Positions 45,515 through 54,277 of a stretch of DNA of 64,000 bases are shown here, piece after piece. A program made the position numbers and the translations under genes. This stretch comes from Nocardia nova SH22a (GTDB taxonomy: Bacteria > Actinomycetota > Actinomycetes > Mycobacteriales > Mycobacteriaceae), in the NCBI RefSeq assembly GCF_000523235.1, contig NZ_CP006850.1:3968001-4032000 (forward strand). Reading direction: 5' to 3'. Position 1 is the first letter of the stretch. The number at the start of each line of letters is the position of its first letter. The notes under the pieces were generated by a model that searched no databases, was not told where the DNA came from, and was given only the letters and a program-made list of their open reading frames with translations.

Positions 45515-47031
45515 TGCCTGCCACACCCACGGCGTTCGACGCGACCACGACCGACGAATTCCGCCCGGGCGGCTGGAACAGCCGATACGTCATCGTTCTC
45601 ACCATTCTGGTGCTGGTGGCCGAACTGGGCTTTCTCACAGCTCTGTATCCGATCAACGCGATGCCGCAGATCGGCGCGCACTACCACACGTCTCAGGTCG
45701 TGTGGGTGCCGACGATCTACTTCCTCGGCGCGGCCTTGGTCAGTGCCATCGCCGGAAGTTCCGCGGACCGATTCGGCAAGAAGCGCCTGCTGATCATCGG
45801 CCTGCTGCTGGCGATCGCCGGGCTGTTCATCAGCGCGGTGGCACCGAACTTCGGGATCCTTCTGGTGGGTCGTGCCCTCCAGTCCACGGTCCTGACTTTC
45901 CCGTTCCTGCTTCCGTCGATCGCTCGGGACATCTTCCCCACCAGGATCATCCCGATGGCCGCGTCGGTCGCGGTGACGGGTGCGGGCGTTCTGGGAGTTC
46001 CCTCGCAGATCTTCTCGGGCCGGCTCATCGAGCATCTCGGCTTCCGCAGCGTCTTCTGGCTGCCGGGACTTCTGGCGGTCGCCGTACTGGCTCTGCTGGT
46101 GCTGTTCGTACCCGAATCGAGCGTCCGCCGGCACACCGGCTTCATCGATGTCATCGGCGCGACGTTGCTCGGCGGCGGTGTGACCGCCGTCCTGGTCGGA
46201 GTCAGCTTCGGTCCGACCTGGGGATGGACCTCGGTCCGGGTGCTCACCGCGATAATCGGCGGGGCCGTGCTGCTCCTGGCCTGGATCGTCCAGGCCACCG
46301 TCGCCTCGGACCCGTTGGTCGATCTGCGCGAGCTCACCAGCACTCCCATCATGATGACCGTGCTCTACGGCGCCATCGGTAATGCCATGGTCGCTTGGCT
46401 GCTGGTCGTCCTGCCGGTCGTCGCGCTCACGCCGTCCGGCATGGGCGGGCTCGGCCTGGGCCCGGCCGAACAGACCGAACTGGCCGCGGTCGCCGCGCTG
46501 ACCAGCGGACTCGCGGGCTGGGCGGTAGGTTACGCGCTGCGCAGGGGGTCACCGGGCACGGTCGCCACGAGTGTCATGGTCGTGCTGGCCGGTGGTTACA
46601 TCGCCGCCTACTTCGGGCATGCCTCGGTGCCGCTGTTCGTGGTCGCTATTTCCGCCATCAGTTTCGGCGGCTCGGCCGGTATGACCGTCGCGTACATCCA
46701 AGTGATCCGCCTGGTCGCACCACAGCGGCAAACGGTGATGTCCTCGACCTTGTCCCTGGCGTTCAACATGTTGAATTCGATTGTCCCGGTGGTCCTTTTC
46801 GCGGTCATGAACACCTTGGGCACGAAGGTCGCGGCCACCGGCGTCATCGCCTACGGCAACGACGCGTTCGCGGCCGCGACGCTGATTCCGCTGGGGCTGA
46901 CCGTCGTCGCCATCATCGGGGCGGGGGTCCTGCGCCTGACGCGCACGGATCGTGACGCGGCGCGGGCACTGCGCCGGCCGGTCTCGCCGATCGGGGAACC
47001 GGCAGCCGCCGGCGGTGACATCGCGGTCTAG
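45514..47031 (+). CDS. MFS transporter (14-helix drug-efflux type)
   Basis: 505 residues. Many hydrophobic helices. Motif A appears as AGSSADRFGKKRLLIIGLLL after the second helix, and motif C-like GAGVLGVPSQIFSG near helix 5. The size suits the DHA2-type 14-helix drug:proton antiporters. Located among catabolic genes, it could import the substrate or export a toxic intermediate; direction cannot be read from sequence. GGAGG lies 8 nt before the ATG. Confidence 0.87.
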   Translation: MPATPTAFDATTTDEFRPGGWNSRYVIVLTILVLVAELGFLTALYPINAMPQIGAHYHTSQVVWVPTIYFLGAALVSAIAGSSADRFGKKRLLIIGLLLAIAGLFISAVAPNFGILLVGRALQSTVLTFPFLLPSIARDIFPTRIIPMAASVAVTGAGVLGVPSQIFSGRLIEHLGFRSVFWLPGLLAVAVLALLVLFVPESSVRRHTGFIDVIGATLLGGGVTAVLVGVSFGPTWGWTSVRVLTAIIGGAVLLLAWIVQATVASDPLVDLRELTSTPIMMTVLYGAIGNAMVAWLLVVLPVVALTPSGMGGLGLGPAEQTELAAVAALTSGLAGWAVGYALRRGSPGTVATSVMVVLAGGYIAAYFGHASVPLFVVAISAISFGGSAGMTVAYIQVIRLVAPQRQTVMSSTLSLAFNMLNSIVPVVLFAVMNTLGTKVAATGVIAYGNDAFAAATLIPLGLTVVAIIGAGVLRLTRTDRDAARALRRPVSPIGEPAAAGGDIAV

Positions 47032-47034
47032 GTG

Positions 47035-47070
47035 GTTCCGCCGCCCGGTGATCGGTCCGGGCGGCGGAAC
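47035..47070. terminator. bidirectional terminator
   Basis: A perfect 14-bp stem (GTTCCGCCGCCCGG and complement) with an 8-nt loop lies between the convergent MFS and SDR genes. Confidence 0.82.
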
Positions 47071-47084
47071 GCACTGTCAGGGGA

Positions 47085-48035
47085 TCAGACCTTCATTTCG
47101 GCAGGCCAGTGGGAGTTCTCGACCATCCAGTCGGCTACCTCGGGCGCTGTCTTGATCGCGCGATAGCCGTCCTGTTCGAGCACCGCCTGCTGGTGCTCGA
47201 ACAGGTCCTCGATGCTGAGCGTCTCGCTCCAGAATCCGGTTCCCGAACCGGTGAAGTTCACCGCCGCTCGCCCCGAGCCGGTCTCGATGATCTCGCCTCG
47301 CAGTGTGTTGTCCCGATGCACCAGCCAGGCGGCGACGGGCGCGACGAGTGAGACCGGCATGAGGCGCTGCACGAGTTCTCGGGCCTTGTCGGTCTCCGCG
47401 GTGGACAGCGCCTTCGCTCCCATCCTGGTGGCCGCCGCGGGAAGGAGGATGTTGACGTTGATCCCGTGCGCGGCGCCTTCGGCGGCGAGGGTGCGCCCCA
47501 GGCCGACGATCGCGCCCTTGGAGGTCGCGTAGTGGCTGGCGTTGGCCTGGCTCACCAGTCCGGCGGCTGATCCCACCAGGAGTACGCGGCCGTAATTCTG
47601 GTCGATGAGGTGCGGCCAGGCGGCCTTGGTGACGAAGAATGCGCCATAGGTGTTCACCTTCATGACGGCGTCGAACTCGCTGAAAGTCATGTCCGCGAAG
47701 GGCACCTCGCGGTAGACGCCCGCGTTGCTGATGAGGATGTCGAGGCGTCCGTAGTGGTCGATCGCGCTCGCGACGAGTGCCTCGGCGCCGCTCTGGACGG
47801 AGATGTCGTCGTAGCTGGCGGTGGCCGTGCCGCCCGCGTCCTCGATGATCCGCACCGTCTCGTCGACAGCGCTCTCGGTGAGGCCGTTGACCAGGACGGA
47901 GGCGCCGCGGGCGGCGAGCAGTTTCGCGTGTTCACGTCCCATGCCCGCGCTCGAGCCGGTCACGATCGCCACCTGCCCGTCGAAACGCTTCTCCTGGTCC
48001 ACACTCATCGTGGTTTTCTTTCGTTCGACATTCAT
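47085..48035 (-). CDS. SDR resembling the hydroxyacyl-CoA dehydrogenase part of MFE-2
   Basis: 316 residues. TGSSAGMGREHA cofactor motif, SNAGVYR, and active-site Tyr-Lys in YATSK. The C-terminus (HRDNTLRGEIIETGSGRAAV) resembles the 17-beta-HSD4/MFE-2-type SDRs that oxidise 3-hydroxyacyl-CoAs. The start is at 48035 because AAGGG precedes it at good spacing; 48008 (MSVDQEKRF) is the alternative. It is the last gene of the minus-strand operon ALDH, hydratase subunits, SDR, consistent with hydratase then dehydrogenase steps. Confidence 0.85.
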   Translation of the reverse strand: MNVERKKTTMSVDQEKRFDGQVAIVTGSSAGMGREHAKLLAARGASVLVNGLTESAVDETVRIIEDAGGTATASYDDISVQSGAEALVASAIDHYGRLDILISNAGVYREVPFADMTFSEFDAVMKVNTYGAFFVTKAAWPHLIDQNYGRVLLVGSAAGLVSQANASHYATSKGAIVGLGRTLAAEGAAHGINVNILLPAAATRMGAKALSTAETDKARELVQRLMPVSLVAPVAAWLVHRDNTLRGEIIETGSGRAAVNFTGSGTGFWSETLSIEDLFEHQQAVLEQDGYRAIKTAPEVADWMVENSHWPAEMKV

Positions 48036-48120
48036 TGCGGTTTTCCCTTCGATCGAGCGTCGTTGCCCGTCTCGTCCGATGGACGCGCTACTCGAAATGC
48101 GCGACATCGGGTGGTTCATG

Positions 48121-48516
48121 TCAGATCGCGACGGTGGCCGAGCCTTTGATGGCCACCGCACCGGTCTGGGTGGTCACCTGGAGGTCGAGTTCGGCCAGCG
48201 CCTCGTCCGCGTTCGTGACCGAGGTGACCGCGCCGGTGCAGGTGAGCACATCGTCCGGCCAGACCTGTTCGCGGAACTGGACTTTGAATCGGCGGATATT
48301 GGCTGGCCCGAACACATCGGTCACATACGTGGCGAGGTAGCCGGCCTGCAGCATGCCCACACTGAAAACGGTCGGAAAACCGGCGGCCCGGGCGAATGCC
48401 TCGTCGTGATGGATCGAGTTGAAATCCCCACTGGCGCCCTGGTATCGGACGAAGTCGGTGCGGGTGAGCGGCCCGAAGCAGCGTTCGGGCAGGACATCGC
48501 CGTCTGAGTAGGTCAT
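48121..48516 (-). CDS. MaoC-type enoyl-CoA hydratase subunit, catalytic
   Basis: 131 residues, hot-dog fold. The R-specific hydratase-2 motif is visible as YQGASGDFNSIHHDEAFARA (Asp and His about residues 31 and 36). It adds water to a trans-2-enoyl-CoA. It overlaps the companion gene by 4 bp. Paired small hot-dog proteins form heteromers like HadAB or the steroid-side-chain hydratase ChsH1/ChsH2. Confidence 0.88.
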   Translation of the reverse strand: MTYSDGDVLPERCFGPLTRTDFVRYQGASGDFNSIHHDEAFARAAGFPTVFSVGMLQAGYLATYVTDVFGPANIRRFKVQFREQVWPDDVLTCTGAVTSVTNADEALAELDLQVTTQTGAVAIKGSATVAI

Positions 48517-48929
48517 TGTTGCGCCTGCCCCGTCTCGATTCCCGTGGTGCGGCCCCGCGCGACGAGCTTTCCGTCCGCGTCGACGAAATCTTCGACGACC
48601 ACGATGAACTTCATCGTTCCGCCGCGGCGGCCTTGCTTCTCGGTCACCGATTCCAGCCGGGTGTGGACGGTCAGTTCGGCTCCGGCCCGTGGCGGCGGGC
48701 CGAAGAATTCGAACTCCTGCTCACCGTGCAGGCTGCGCTTGGGGTCGAGATTCAATGCGTCCAGCGGTGAGACCCAGTCGTCCGGTCGCCAGAACAGCAC
48801 TGTGCGAAGGAATGTCGGCGGGATGTGAGGAGCGGGGTCCTCGAGATAACCGGGATCGGTGATGCCGGTCGCTCGCGCGAATTCGCGAACCTTTCCCAGC
48901 TCGACGGATAGGGGATACGGCGCTGTCAT
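48513..48929 (-). CDS. MaoC-like hydratase partner subunit
   Basis: 138 residues, N-terminal-type hot-dog domain (FAS1-like dehydratase): VREFARATGITDPGYLEDPA, then PPTFLRTVLFW and LHGEQEFEFFGPPPRAG. It lacks the catalytic Asp/His motif of its partner, so it is probably the substrate-binding half. It is upstream of, and coupled to, the catalytic subunit. Confidence 0.85.
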   Translation of the reverse strand: MTAPYPLSVELGKVREFARATGITDPGYLEDPAPHIPPTFLRTVLFWRPDDWVSPLDALNLDPKRSLHGEQEFEFFGPPPRAGAELTVHTRLESVTEKQGRRGGTMKFIVVVEDFVDADGKLVARGRTTGIETGQAQQ

Positions 48930-48983
48930 CAGCGAACCTTCCTGCTCGTGCCGTGCGCTTCGAAATACTTCCGCGACCGGCCG

Positions 48984-50432
48984 TCACGCCGGGGGATGAG
49001 CGATGGTCTTGGTTTCCAGATAGCTCTCGAGCCCTTCCACGCCCAACTCCCGCCCGAGGCCCGATTGCTTGTAGCCACCGAAGGGAGTCTGGGGATAGGG
49101 GGTGCGTCCGCCGTTGACGTACACACTGCCGGTTCGCAACCTGCGGGCCACGGCCATCGCGCGCCCGGTGTCGGCGCTCCACACGCCGCCGTCCAATCCG
49201 AAGTCCGAGTCGTTGGCGATCGCCACCGCTTCGTCGTCGCCGTCGAAGGGGATGAACGACAGGACGGGACCGAAGATCTCCTCGCGAGCGACCCGCATCC
49301 CGTTGTCGACGCCGGACAGTACGGTCGGCTCCACGAACCACCCGGTGTCGATTCCGGCGGGGCGCTTTCCGCCGGTGGCGACCTTGGCGCCCTCGGCGGT
49401 GGCCGTATCGATGTAGTCGAGCACCCGTTCCTGCTGACGCCGGGCCACGAGCGGGCCGATCACGGTGTCCGCGTCGTGCGGATCACCGATCCTGAGGGTC
49501 GCCGCGGTGGCGGCCGCCAGCTCGACCGCGTCGTCGTAGAGAGGGCGTGGCACCAGGGCACGGCTGTGCATCGCACAGACCTGGCCGGAGTTGTGCATGG
49601 CCGCGCGCACGAATGTGGGGAGCAGAGTTGTCAGATCGGCGTCGTCGAGGAATATCCCGGCGGATTTGCCGCCCAACTCCAGTGAGATCCGCTTGATCCG
49701 GTCGCCGCACAGCGACATGATGCGCTTGCCCGCCCCGGTCGACCCGGTGAACGCGATCTTGTCGACTCCCGGATGTGTGACCAGGTGCTCACCGGCGTCG
49801 CGTCCACCCGGGACGATGTTGATCACCCCGGCCGGAACGCCCGCGTCGTGCAGGACCTCGGCGAGGACCAGCAGGCACAGCGGGGACTCCGGCGGGGGCT
49901 TGAGAACGACGGTGCACCCGGCGGCCAGGGCGGGCGCCAGCTTCCACAGGCTGAGGGTGAGCGGACCGTTCCACGGCGTGATCGCGCCTACGACGCCCAC
50001 CGGATCCTTCACCACGGTCGCGGCGGCGGCGTCTTTCGTGTACACGCGATCGAAGGGATATCTCGTCGCCAGATCGGCGTAGAACTCGAACAGCGGCGCC
50101 ATCCAGGCGGTCTGCTGCCGGGCCGAGGTGATCGGCAGGCCCATCTCCTCGACCTCGACGCCGGCCAGGTCGTCGTCGCGGCGCGCGAATTCCGCTGCCA
50201 CAGCGAGGATCACGGCGGCGCGCTCGGCCGGTGACGTTCGCGACCACGGGCCCTCGAACGCTCGACGGGCCGCGTCCACGGCGCGGTCGATGTCTGCGAT
50301 GGTCGCGACCGGAACGCTGCCGACCACCTGCTCACTCCAGGGCGAGACGATATTCAGGCGGTCCGTTCCCGCCGGGGCGACCCAGGCGCCGCCGATGTAG
50401 AACTCCCGGCGATGCATCAGGCGTTCGTCCAT
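48984..50432 (-). CDS. aldehyde dehydrogenase (NAD(P)-dependent)
   Basis: 482 residues. Full ALDH fold: FIGGAWVAPAG start, TPWNGPLTLSLWKLAPALAA, catalytic Glu in LELGGKSAGIFLDDADL near residue 255, and catalytic Cys in NSGQVCAMHSR near 290. It oxidises an aldehyde to the acid. ATG 50432 follows GGGAGAAAAT. It is the first gene of the minus-strand operon, whose promoter with TGACA box is at 50572-50617. Confidence 0.92.
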   Translation of the reverse strand: MDERLMHRREFYIGGAWVAPAGTDRLNIVSPWSEQVVGSVPVATIADIDRAVDAARRAFEGPWSRTSPAERAAVILAVAAEFARRDDDLAGVEVEEMGLPITSARQQTAWMAPLFEFYADLATRYPFDRVYTKDAAAATVVKDPVGVVGAITPWNGPLTLSLWKLAPALAAGCTVVLKPPPESPLCLLVLAEVLHDAGVPAGVINIVPGGRDAGEHLVTHPGVDKIAFTGSTGAGKRIMSLCGDRIKRISLELGGKSAGIFLDDADLTTLLPTFVRAAMHNSGQVCAMHSRALVPRPLYDDAVELAAATAATLRIGDPHDADTVIGPLVARRQQERVLDYIDTATAEGAKVATGGKRPAGIDTGWFVEPTVLSGVDNGMRVAREEIFGPVLSFIPFDGDDEAVAIANDSDFGLDGGVWSADTGRAMAVARRLRTGSVYVNGGRTPYPQTPFGGYKQSGLGRELGVEGLESYLETKTIAHPPA

Positions 50433-50571
50433 ATTTTCTCCCAAATTACTGATGCGTCCTGCACATCGCGCGATGACGTGCAGATCTGCGCGGGTCCCCT
50501 CCAGGTGTGGCGGAAGTCGCCGAGAGTGTCCGGGCGAATGCCCCGGCACAGTGTTGCCGAACGGGGATATC

Positions 50572-50617
50572 TGACATCTTGTAATGTCAATTTAAGACAG
50601 ACGCGACAGGCAGTCAA
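50572..50617 (-). promoter_or_regulatory. promoter plus TGACA box of the ALDH operon
   Basis: On the minus strand: -35 TTGACT (50617-50612), 17 bp, -10 TAAATT (50594-50589), then the exact box (50572-50589; TGACATTACAAGATGTCA). The TAAATTGACAT core is identical to the promoter at 22722. Confidence 0.82.
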
Positions 50618-50713
50618 CCTCGGATGTGTCCGGGTTCGAAAGCCCTGGACAGCGGGGGATGGGGCCGGGCGTTCGGGTGACGGGCTAGCGGATCGTTGCC
50701 GACTTGTATAAAG

Positions 50714-50731
50714 TGACACCGATAAATGTCA
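50714..50731 (+). promoter_or_regulatory. TGACA box of the SDR-to-folE operon
   Basis: The exact box TGACACCGATAAATGTCA. TATAAAG directly before it is a good -10. The -35 is weak. The ATG inside the trailing GATG is not the gene start. Confidence 0.78.
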
Positions 50732-50813
50732 GATGGGTTCTGTTACCCGTGAAAATGCCGCGCCGAGCGAAACATGTGCTCGGGCAATTCGATTCACAAA
50801 CGGAGGACTAGAC

Positions 50814-51698
50814 GTGGGCACGCTGGACGGACGGGTCGCGATCATCACGGGAGCAGGCCGCGGCTTGGGGCGCGAGCACGCGCTGCTGTTCGCGGCGGAG
50901 GGCGCGAAGGTGGTCGTCAACGACCTCGGCGGCACCGACAGTCCGGCCTACGAGGTCGTCGCCGAGATCCGGGCAGCGGGCGGTGAGGCGGTGGCCAACG
51001 GCGACAGCGTCGTCGACTGGGACGGCGCGAAGCGGATGGTCGACCAGGCCGTCGAGGAGTTCGGCGATCTGCACGTGGTGGTCAACAATGCCGGAATTCT
51101 GCGTGACCGCACGCTCGTGAACATGAGCGAAGAGGAATGGGATTCCGTCATCGCCGTGCACCTGAAGGGACACTTCTGCCTCACCCGGCACGCCGCTGCC
51201 TACTGGCGGGAGCAGTCCAAGGCCGGTGCGACCGCGGACCGATCGCTGGTGCACACGTCGTCGACCTCCGGACTGTTCGCCAACCCCGGACAGGGCAACT
51301 ACGGAGCCGCCAAGAGCGGCATCGCGACCTTCTCCCAGATCGTCGCCAAGGAGCTCGGCCGGTACGGCGTGCGCTCCAATTCGATCGCCCCGGCGGCACG
51401 GACGCGGCTGACCTCGAGCTTTCCCGGCATCGGCGAGGAACCGGCGGATCTGCCCGAGGGCGGCTTCGACGAGTGGCACCCGGGCAACGTGTCGCCGATG
51501 ATCGCCTATCTGGCGACCGAGAAGTGCCCCTTCACGGGAGAGACGTTCAATGTCGTGGGCGGGTACGTGACCAGGATCCAGTCCTGGTCGGCCGCCGAAA
51601 GCCTTGTCAAGGACCAGCGTTGGACGGTGTCCGAACTCGTCGACGCGGGGCCGGATCTGGCCGGCGCGGACATCGTCCGGCCCGCCATGCCGCAGTGA
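50814..51698 (+). CDS. SDR of the 17-beta-HSD4/MFE-2-like type
   Basis: 294 residues. TGAGRGLGREHALLFAAEGA near residue 10, NNAGILRDRTLVNMSEEEWD, active-site YGAAK. These features are typical of hydroxyacyl-CoA or hydroxysteroid dehydrogenases of the MFE-2 group. The GTG at 50814 follows GGAGG. The upstream frame to 50733 includes operator sequence and is rejected. The stop overlaps the PrpF-like gene (GTGA). Confidence 0.88.
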   Translation: MGTLDGRVAIITGAGRGLGREHALLFAAEGAKVVVNDLGGTDSPAYEVVAEIRAAGGEAVANGDSVVDWDGAKRMVDQAVEEFGDLHVVVNNAGILRDRTLVNMSEEEWDSVIAVHLKGHFCLTRHAAAYWREQSKAGATADRSLVHTSSTSGLFANPGQGNYGAAKSGIATFSQIVAKELGRYGVRSNSIAPAARTRLTSSFPGIGEEPADLPEGGFDEWHPGNVSPMIAYLATEKCPFTGETFNVVGGYVTRIQSWSAAESLVKDQRWTVSELVDAGPDLAGADIVRPAMPQ

Positions 51699-52825
51699 CG
51701 GTGACGCGCACCGGCAGCGGGTACGGGGGAATCCGTGCTGCCGTCATGCGCGGCGGCACGAGCAAGGGTGTGTTCGTGGCCGAGGCGGATCTGCCGGAGG
51801 CCCCCGCGCAGCGCGATGATCTGATCCTGCGAATCATGGGCAGCCCGGACCCCGACCAGATCGACGGCCTGGGGGCAGCTACGGCGACCACCAGCAAATT
51901 CGCGTACGTCGGCGGCTCGACGCGGCCCGGTGTCGACCTGGAGTACGCGGTCGCGGCCGTCGGCGTGACCGAGCCGATCGTGGATTGGTCCGGCACGTGC
52001 GGCAACCTGACCGCCGCCGTGGTCCCCTTCGCGTTGGCAGCGGGCCTCATCGAACGCGACAACGAGTCGAACGCGTTCACACTGCTCAACCGGTCGACCG
52101 GCCGACTGGTCCGGGTCACGGTCGAACTCGAGGACGGGCAGGCACGCACAACCGGCGCGACCCGCATCGACGGCGTGCCGTCGCCGGGGGCGCCGATCCT
52201 GTGTGAGTACCTCGATCCCGCCGGTGGTGTGCTCGGGTCGGCGCTGCCGACCGGAGCCCCGATCGACCGCGTCGACCTCGACGGAACACAGGTGCCGGTC
52301 ACCGTCGTCGATGTCACCCACCCGTACGCGTTCGTCCCCGCCGGGGTGCTCGGTGGCCGCGAGACCCCCGCGGCGGTCAATGCGGATACCGCGCTGCTGG
52401 CCCGCCTGGAACGACTGCGCGGTGTGGTGGCCGCAGCCCTGGGCCTGGTCATCGACCCCGCCGACGCGGCGACGCGGTCCCCGAGTGTGCCCCGGCTCGT
52501 CGTGGTGGGTCCGGGCGCCGGCGGCTCCGGCGGCAGCGTGGTGACCGGATTGGCGCTGTCGATGGGCCGGGCGATCCCCGCGATCCCGGTCACCGCGTCG
52601 CTGGCCCTGGCCGCGGCCGTGACCGTCCGGGGATCGGTACCCGCCCAGGTATGTGCCGCCGCGCCCGCACCGGGCAGTCCGATCCGCATCGGACATCCCG
52701 CGGGCGCCATCGAGGTCACGGCGCGCTGGGACGACGAAGGCGCCCTGCGCTCGGTCGGGATCTTGCGCACCGCCCGCATGTTGTCGACAGGGGTCGTATT
52801 CCCCCGGGAAGAGATGGACACATGA
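51695..52825 (+). CDS. PrpF/4-oxalomesaconate-tautomerase-like isomerase
   Basis: 376 residues, PrpF family (diaminopimelate-epimerase fold). RAAVMRGGTSKGVF at the N-terminus, SGTCGNLTAAV with a candidate catalytic Cys near residue 95, and GPGAGGSGG. Members shift double bonds in carboxylates: 2-methylaconitate, 4-oxalomesaconate, methylitaconate. Here it sits between two SDRs and not in the prp operon, so a pathway-specific unsaturated acid is the likelier substrate. The GTG start and ATGA end couple it to both neighbours. Confidence 0.85.
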   Translation: MTVTRTGSGYGGIRAAVMRGGTSKGVFVAEADLPEAPAQRDDLILRIMGSPDPDQIDGLGAATATTSKFAYVGGSTRPGVDLEYAVAAVGVTEPIVDWSGTCGNLTAAVVPFALAAGLIERDNESNAFTLLNRSTGRLVRVTVELEDGQARTTGATRIDGVPSPGAPILCEYLDPAGGVLGSALPTGAPIDRVDLDGTQVPVTVVDVTHPYAFVPAGVLGGRETPAAVNADTALLARLERLRGVVAAALGLVIDPADAATRSPSVPRLVVVGPGAGGSGGSVVTGLALSMGRAIPAIPVTASLALAAAVTVRGSVPAQVCAAAPAPGSPIRIGHPAGAIEVTARWDDEGALRSVGILRTARMLSTGVVFPREEMDT

Positions 52826-53616
52826 GCCCGACCGCGGACCCGGTCCACGAACTGTTCGGCCTCGACGGCCGGGTCGCGATCGTGACGGGCGCATCCGGAG
52901 GACTGGGGCGAGCCGGCGCGGTGGTGCTCGCCGACCTCGGCGCGTCGGTGTGGATCGCCGACCGTTCCGCGAGTGCGGCGGGCCTGGCGCGCACCGCCGC
53001 GCTGATCGGCGAGCGCTGTGCCGGAACCGTGGTGTTCGATGTGGCCGAGCCGGGCGCCGCCGAGCGGGCGGTCGCGGAGATCATCGCCTCGTCCGGACGG
53101 CTCGATGTCCTGGTCCATCACGCCGGTGTGATGGCGCGCGGGCCGTCGTTCGGGACCGCCGTCGAGGACTGGCAGCGGATTCTCGATGTCAACATCACCG
53201 GAACCTGGTTGACCGCCCGCGCCGCCGCCGCGGCGATGGTCGACGGCGGTGCGGGCGGTCGGATAGTCACCACCGGCTCGATCTACTCGAAGATGGTCGG
53301 CCCGATCCCGGAGCCCGCCTACTACGCCTCGAAGGCGGCGGTCGCGAACCTCACTCGCGGTCTGGCCGCCGAATGGGGGCCGCACGGCATCACCGTCAAT
53401 TGCGTGGCGCCGGGGGTCTTCTATCCGACGGGCATGACCCAGCCGCTCGGTGACGCACCGGAGGTGCTCGAGCGGATGACCGATCGGACGCTGCTCAAAC
53501 GCCTCGGAGATCCGGAGCGCGACCTGCGCGGCGTCATCGGCCTGCTGGCCTCCGACGCCTCCTCCTATGTGACCGGACAGACGATCTACGTCGACGGCGG
53601 CTGGACCGCCTGGTGA
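52822..53616 (+). CDS. SDR oxidoreductase
   Basis: 264 residues. TGASGGLGRAGAVVLADLGA near residue 24, HHAGVMARG, active-site YYASK, VAPGVFYPTGMT. A classical SDR, not of the mycofactocin type. Substrate unknown. It overlaps the PrpF-like stop and is followed 24 bp later by the isochorismatase-fold gene. Confidence 0.87.
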   Translation: MSPTADPVHELFGLDGRVAIVTGASGGLGRAGAVVLADLGASVWIADRSASAAGLARTAALIGERCAGTVVFDVAEPGAAERAVAEIIASSGRLDVLVHHAGVMARGPSFGTAVEDWQRILDVNITGTWLTARAAAAAMVDGGAGGRIVTTGSIYSKMVGPIPEPAYYASKAAVANLTRGLAAEWGPHGITVNCVAPGVFYPTGMTQPLGDAPEVLERMTDRTLLKRLGDPERDLRGVIGLLASDASSYVTGQTIYVDGGWTAW

Positions 53617-53640
53617 ATTCGAATCGAAAGGCTTGACCCA

Positions 53641-54222
53641 ATGACGAACGCCCTGCTCCTCATCGACCTCCAGCACGGCATGTGCGCCCCCGACGGTTTG
53701 CTGGCCGCCTCCGGCATCCCGGCGGAAGTCGAGCGCCGTGGCGTGCTGGACAACGCCCGCACTGCTCTGTCCGCGGCTCGTGAGGCCGGCGATACGGTGA
53801 TCTTCGTACGACTGGCCTTCGAGAAGAACTTCGTCAACCGCACCAACCGCACGTCTCGTTTCGACGACCACGAAGCTGCCGGGCGCTATGTTCGCGGATC
53901 CCAGGAGACCGACCTGTACGGCGGGCTCGTTCCACAGGGCGACGAGGCGCTCTTGAACAAGGGCTCGGTGTCGGCCTTCCCGTCGACAACGCTCGCCTCG
54001 CTGCTGGATCGCAACGGCGTCACGTCTCTGACGCTGGCCGGTGTCGCGACCCACCTGGCGGTGGAGTCGACCGCGCGCGAGGCCGCCGACCGCGGATTCG
54101 CGGTGACGGTGCTGGAGGACGCCTGCGCCGGGCCCGCGGCGCTGCACGAACACAGTGTGGGCCAGGTGCTTCCGGGGTTCGCGCAGGTCACCAGCGTGGC
54201 GAAGTGGATCGGCGACCGATGA
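53641..54222 (+). CDS. isochorismatase-fold protein lacking the catalytic cysteine
   Basis: 193 residues, cysteine-hydrolase fold. The Asp of the triad is in LLIDLQHG and the Lys in LNKGSVSAF. The motif that should contain Cys (GVATxxCVxST) reads GVATHLAVEST, with Ala. It may be a non-catalytic binder, a serine-free variant with other chemistry, or an isochorismatase-type enzyme not needing Cys. It is in the operon ahead of folE. Confidence 0.82.
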   Translation: MTNALLLIDLQHGMCAPDGLLAASGIPAEVERRGVLDNARTALSAAREAGDTVIFVRLAFEKNFVNRTNRTSRFDDHEAAGRYVRGSQETDLYGGLVPQGDEALLNKGSVSAFPSTTLASLLDRNGVTSLTLAGVATHLAVESTAREAADRGFAVTVLEDACAGPAALHEHSVGQVLPGFAQVTSVAKWIGDR

Positions 54223-54277
54223 GTTCCGACGCGCACTTCGCACACGACGGCGTTCGCCATCCGTCGGAGCAGAGCCG

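Larger units (their letters stand above)
50433..50813. promoter_or_regulatory. divergent control region with two TGACA boxes
   Basis: It separates the ALDH operon (minus) from the SDR-to-folE operon (plus). Boxes at 50572-50589 and 50714-50731 each serve one direction. The leaders are about 140 and 80 bp. No gene is seen. Confidence 0.7.

Noticed and set aside
50733..50813. ATG immediately after the TGACA box as the SDR start (also ATG 41445 for the ligase)
   Set aside because: GATG is part of the conserved operator tail at several sites. Codons up to the GGAGG-preceded GTG 50814, or up to ATG 41466, look non-coding.
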